Assembly (NCBI GenBank): GCA_049316905.1
Contig: JBMOJH010000084.1
Location: 1-15,042, forward strand
Source of the DNA: CAIPVR01 sp049316905
Lineage (GTDB): Bacteria > Actinomycetota > Acidimicrobiia > Acidimicrobiales > Microtrichaceae
Reading direction: 5' to 3'
DNA: 15,042 nt
The notes below the pieces were generated by a model. It was given only the letters and a program-made list of their open reading frames with translations, ran no database searches and was not told the origin of the DNA. The translations under genes and the position numbers were made by a program. Positions within the stretch are counted from its first letter, which is position 1. Each line of letters opens with the position of its first letter. Shown in pieces: positions 12,315-15,042 of this stretch.

Positions 12315-13997
12315 GTGTCGACACCGCACGTGGAGCCGGAGGCGGGCCCGGACGGCGGCCGCGGCGGCTCCCTCCGCCGTGACGCGGTGGCGGGCCTGGT
12401 GCTCGGCGTGCAGTCGGTGCCCGACGGCCTCGCGACCGGGCTCCTCGCGGGGGTCAACCCCCTCGCCGGACTCTACGGCTACATGGTCGGGACCCTGGCC
12501 GGAGCGGTGGGCACCAGCGCGGTCTTCATGGCCGTGCAGGGCACCGGTGCCATGGCGATGCTCGTGGCGGACGTCGACGTGCTGCGGACCAGCTCCGACC
12601 CGACCCGGGCGCTGGTCACCCTGTCGCTGCTCACGGGCCTGGTCATGGTGGTGGCCGGCCTGCTGCGCCTCGGTTCCGTGCTGCGGTTCGTCTCGAACGC
12701 CGTCATGGTGGGTTTCATCAACGCGGTGGGGGTCAACATCGTGCTCGGCCAGCTCGCCAACCTCACGGGCTACTCGGCCGAGGGGGCGAACCGTGTCATC
12801 CGGGCGGTCAACACGCTGATCCACCCGGGGCGCCTCGACGGCCGCACGCTGCTCGTGGGCGTGGTCACGATCGCCCTCATCGTGGTGCTCGAGCGGACCC
12901 GCCTCCGCTCGCTCGGCCTCGTGGTCGCCGTGGTGATCACCTCGGCGGCCGTGTACGTGCTGGGCTGGGACCAGGTGGCCACCCTCGACGACCTCGGGGT
13001 GGCCATCTCCGGCCTCCCCACCCCCGAGCTCCCGCTGCTGCGCCTGGTGCCGGCGCTCCTGGTTCCCGCGGTCTCCCTCGCGTTCGTCGGCCTCGTCCAG
13101 GGCGCCGGCATCTCGGCCAACTTCCCCAACCCCGACGGCACGTACCCCGACGCGTCCCGTGACTTCCTCGGCCAGGGCGTGGCCAACGTGGCCTCCGGGT
13201 TCTTCCGCGGCATGCCGGTCGGTGGCTCGGTGTCGGCCTCGGCGCTCAACAAGGAGGCCGGGGCCCGGTCACGCTGGTCGTTGGTGTTCGCCGCCGCGGT
13301 GATGGCGGTGGTCATCGTGGCCTTCGGCGAGGTGGTCGGTCAGGTGGCGATGCCCGCCCTGGCCGGCCTCCTGATGCTGATCGGCTACCGAACGGTGAAG
13401 CCGGCGGACCTCGCCTCGGTCTGGCGGACCGGACCGGTGCAGCGGGCGGTGCTCGTGGTGACCTTCGTGCTGACGATGGTGATCCCGTTGCAGTACGCGG
13501 TGCTCGCGGGGGTGGGCCTGTCGGTGCTGCTGCACGTGGTCCGCCAGTCGAACCAGGTGACCATCCGGCGCCGGACCCGCAACGACGGCGGCGACCTGAT
13601 CGAGGTCGACCCACCGGCGGAGCTGCCCGCCCACGAGGTGGTGGTGCTGCAGCCGTACGGGAGCCTCTTCTTCGCGGCGGCCCCGGTGTTCGAGGCCGCC
13701 CTGCCCGCAGTGGGCGAGACCTCGGCCGGTTCGGTGGTGATCCTGCGCCTCCGCGGCCGGAGCGACCTCGGCACCACCTTCATGGACGTGCTGCGCCGCT
13801 ACGCCGAGGCACTGGTGGCGGCGGGCAGCCGGCTGGTGATCGTCTCGGCCAACGACCGCATCATCGAGCAGCTCGAGGTCACCGGGATCACCGCGGTCAT
13901 CGGCGCCGACGGCGTCTACCCGGGCGACGAACGGGTGGGGGCCACGGTGGAGCGGGCCCACGCCGACGCGGTCGTGTGGGTGGAGGCCCACCGCTGA
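12315..13997 (+). CDS. SulP-family anion transporter with C-terminal STAS domain
   Basis: This 560-residue inner-membrane transporter belongs to the SLC26/SulP family. Bacterial members import sulfate, bicarbonate or dicarboxylates, and the ion cannot be told from sequence alone. The membrane part spans about 22-410. It contains the TM1 stretch with V35-P-D-G-L-A-T (usual I-P-x-A-L-A) and N48-P-L-A-G-L-Y-G, and the P301-V-G-G-S-V-S-x-S-A-L-N segment around 301-312. A cytoplasmic STAS domain follows at about 440-560, ending in regular alternating strands and helices. The usual DSSG-type phosphorylation motif is replaced by a G-T-T near 486-488. GTG 12315 is preferred over 12306 because of the -10 box. 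The gene is divergent from the sulfatase, which gives some support for sulfate. It converges on the unknown membrane protein. Confidence 0.9.
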   Translation: MSTPHVEPEAGPDGGRGGSLRRDAVAGLVLGVQSVPDGLATGLLAGVNPLAGLYGYMVGTLAGAVGTSAVFMAVQGTGAMAMLVADVDVLRTSSDPTRALVTLSLLTGLVMVVAGLLRLGSVLRFVSNAVMVGFINAVGVNIVLGQLANLTGYSAEGANRVIRAVNTLIHPGRLDGRTLLVGVVTIALIVVLERTRLRSLGLVVAVVITSAAVYVLGWDQVATLDDLGVAISGLPTPELPLLRLVPALLVPAVSLAFVGLVQGAGISANFPNPDGTYPDASRDFLGQGVANVASGFFRGMPVGGSVSASALNKEAGARSRWSLVFAAAVMAVVIVAFGEVVGQVAMPALAGLLMLIGYRTVKPADLASVWRTGPVQRAVLVVTFVLTMVIPLQYAVLAGVGLSVLLHVVRQSNQVTIRRRTRNDGGDLIEVDPPAELPAHEVVVLQPYGSLFFAAAPVFEAALPAVGETSAGSVVILRLRGRSDLGTTFMDVLRRYAEALVAAGSRLVIVSANDRIIEQLEVTGITAVIGADGVYPGDERVGATVERAHADAVVWVEAHR

Positions 13998-14024
13998 TCC
14001 GCTCCGGTGCTGGGCATGCGGTGG

Positions 14025-14738
14025 TCACCCCTCGGCGGGTGGCGTCCCGAGCGCGAAGGCGTCGGCCGGGTGGCGGACCAGGAGCACCACGCTGACCAGC
14101 GCGATCCACGCGGGCACCAGGAACACGGTCGGTGTGGAGACGGTGACGTTGACCAGCTCGAACAGGCCGATGGCGAAGGTGACCCAGACCAGCCAGCGGG
14201 GGAGCCCGCCGGTGACGCGGCCGAGGCTGGCGGTGGAGAACATCACGAGCGTGGCCACGCGGGGGAGGAACACCGAGAGCACGACCGCCGCGGCGGCCCG
14301 CAGCAGCGACACGGCCCCGGGGTCGGGCGCGGTGTCCGTGAGGGCCACGAGGACGCCCGGCGCGGCGAGGAGCGTCGCCCCGAGGAACATGAGGCCGGCG
14401 AGCAGGACGGCCGAGCCCAGGAACACCGTGCCGAACAGCTTCGGCTCGCGGTCCCCGACGCGGCCCCGCACCACGCCCACGAACCAGAGGAATGCGATCG
14501 TGGAGAGCACCAGCACCTGCACCCACACCAGCGCGGCGGTGCCGTTCGACGGATCCGAGTAGAAGCGGGTGATCTCGCGGTCGGTGGCGCCGAGGTCCGG
14601 TGTGGCCAGCAGCCCGCGCAGGGACAGCGACCAGCCGGCGGCGCAGACGATCCCCGCCACCGCCGCGGCCTCGATCGACGCGAGGCGCGACCGCAGGGTG
14701 CTCGGCGGGAACAGCCGTTCTTCGGGGGAGGTCGTCAC
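14025..14738 (-). CDS. Unrecognised six-helix membrane protein
   Basis: I do not recognise this 237-residue protein. It has a short basic N-terminus and about six hydrophobic helices, at roughly 23-43, 68-90, 101-124, 144-165, 180-200 and 203-222. The loop between helices 1 and 2 (about 44-67) holds D-R-E-I-T-R-F-Y and is probably outside. Helices 3 and 4 are separated by a longer Asp/Thr-Pro loop (134-141). No catalytic motif is visible. GTG 14738 is the most plausible start because upstream residues are Arg/Pro/Gly-rich, but neither a ribosome site nor a close -10 box supports it. It converges with sulP (27 bp between stops). It is divergent from the partial gene at 14936. Confidence 0.68.
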   Translation of the reverse strand: MTTSPEERLFPPSTLRSRLASIEAAAVAGIVCAAGWSLSLRGLLATPDLGATDREITRFYSDPSNGTAALVWVQVLVLSTIAFLWFVGVVRGRVGDREPKLFGTVFLGSAVLLAGLMFLGATLLAAPGVLVALTDTAPDPGAVSLLRAAAAVVLSVFLPRVATLVMFSTASLGRVTGGLPRWLVWVTFAIGLFELVNVTVSTPTVFLVPAWIALVSVVLLVRHPADAFALGTPPAEG

Positions 14739-14935
14739 CGGGCCCGGCCGATCTCCCGGCCGCCCGCCGGTCCTGCATTCTCGTGGCTCGTGTTCCCCTC
14801 GCCGCCCACAGCTCGTCCTCCATCTCGGCGGCGGCCAGTCCAGCACGGCGCTCGGAGAGCCCGGGCCGCGGGTGACACACTGCTTGTGGGAGCAAGCGCC
14901 GGGGCTCACTCCGGCGGCGGGAGGTGGAAGGACGA
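14739..14935. other. Divergent intergenic region (197 bp)
   Basis: This is the only intergenic stretch over 110 bp. It separates the unknown membrane protein (minus) from the partial repeat-bearing gene (plus). It contains a small inverted repeat CTTG-TGGGAG-CAAG at 14883-14896 and a GGAGGT ribosome site at 14920-14925. I see no confident promoter, RNA gene or third reading frame. Short frames through it look like composition shadows. Confidence 0.5.
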
Positions 14936-15042
14936 ATGACCGATCGATCGGCCCCGAGGGGCTCGCGGCACACGGGGCAGGACTCACGGCAGGACACGGG
15001 GCAGGACACGGGGCAGGACACGGGGCAGGACTCAGCGGTCCT
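14936..15042 (+). CDS. N-terminus of an unknown gene with Thr-Gly-Gln-Asp repeats (partial)
   Basis: ATG 14936 opens a frame that remains open to the window end (35 codons). A GGAGGT (14920-14925) lies 10 nt upstream and a GGAAGGA (14926-14932) lies closer, together supporting the start. The product begins M-T-D-R-S-A-P-R-G-S-R and then repeats T/S-G/R-Q-D in a hydrophilic, probably disordered tail. Such tails often precede a membrane or DNA-binding domain, but nothing downstream is visible. No function is assigned. It could be a false frame, but the ribosome site and in-phase repeat argue for it. Confidence 0.55.
   Translation, partial: MTDRSAPRGSRHTGQDSRQDTGQDTGQDTGQDSAV
14977..15036 (+). 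repeat. 12-bp tandem repeat, five copies
   Basis: Five adjacent 12-bp units occur. The three central ones (14989-15024) are identical GCAGGACACGGG, and the two flanking units (14977-14988, 15025-15036) differ in their last 5 bases. The period is a multiple of three, so copy number changes by slippage would keep the gene at 14936 in frame. Confidence 0.9.

Noticed and set aside
13897..15021. 374-codon minus-strand frame through the right-end repeat
   Set aside because: Its Cys-Pro-Val repeats are just the reverse of the 12-bp repeat and the rest is Arg/Pro-rich. The six-helix protein in another frame is far more protein-like.
14977..15036. CRISPR array
   Set aside because: The 12-bp units are directly adjacent with no spacers, so this is a simple coding tandem repeat.

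Overview
The window looks like chromosomal DNA from a very GC-rich actinobacterium. An Acidimicrobiia-type lineage is a reasonable guess, but no marker here fixes the taxon. The grounds are roughly 70 % GC or more in most genes, many GTG starts, a SecG, a PPK2, a DUF3516 helicase and a heliorhodopsin. Many genes carry a TANNNT -10 box only 6-9 nt before the start codon, the arrangement expected of leaderless mRNAs. There are no mobile elements, CRISPR arrays or rRNA genes. Gene density is about 95 %.

Left part (1-3970): the likely tail of an upstream gene; secG (109-348); a PAP2 lipid phosphatase (minus) facing head-to-head a membrane-anchored diacylglycerol-kinase-family lipid kinase (plus); a class-I-like polyphosphate kinase 2 followed closely by a small pyridoxamine-phosphate-oxidase-fold protein; and tRNA-Leu(GAG) at 3810-3893.

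Central block, all on the minus strand (12253 down to 3971), reads as four transcription units. They are separated by hairpins and each starts at a recognisable or possible -10 box. (i) A cytoplasmic type I sulfatase overlaps by 4 bp a luciferase-like (LLM) flavin oxidoreductase. (ii) An HSL-family esterase is followed by a stand-alone MetE-core methionine synthase with a strong Shine-Dalgarno. (iii) A heliorhodopsin (6600-7367) stands alone, with the retinal-binding Lys in helix 7 (K237), the Glu counter-ion in helix 3 (E106) and both conserved His residues (H22, H80). (iv) A DUF3516-type DEAD/DEAH (Ski2-like) helicase follows. The heliorhodopsin is the most interesting gene in the window and appears less GC-rich than its neighbours.

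Right part (12254-15042): a SulP anion transporter with a STAS domain is transcribed divergently from the sulfatase across only 61 bp. Next is an unrecognised six-helix membrane protein (minus). Last comes the first 35 codons of a plus-strand gene whose N-terminus is a 12-bp tandem repeat encoding a Thr-Gly-Gln-Asp repeat; it runs off the end.

The sulfatase, LLM oxidoreductase, SulP transporter and MetE-like protein could form a loose sulfur-handling neighbourhood, but that is inference. The PAP2/lipid-kinase pair catalyses opposite reactions on phosphatidate/diacylglycerol-type lipids. No retinal biosynthesis gene accompanies the heliorhodopsin here, so its chromophore must come from elsewhere in the genome or from outside the cell.
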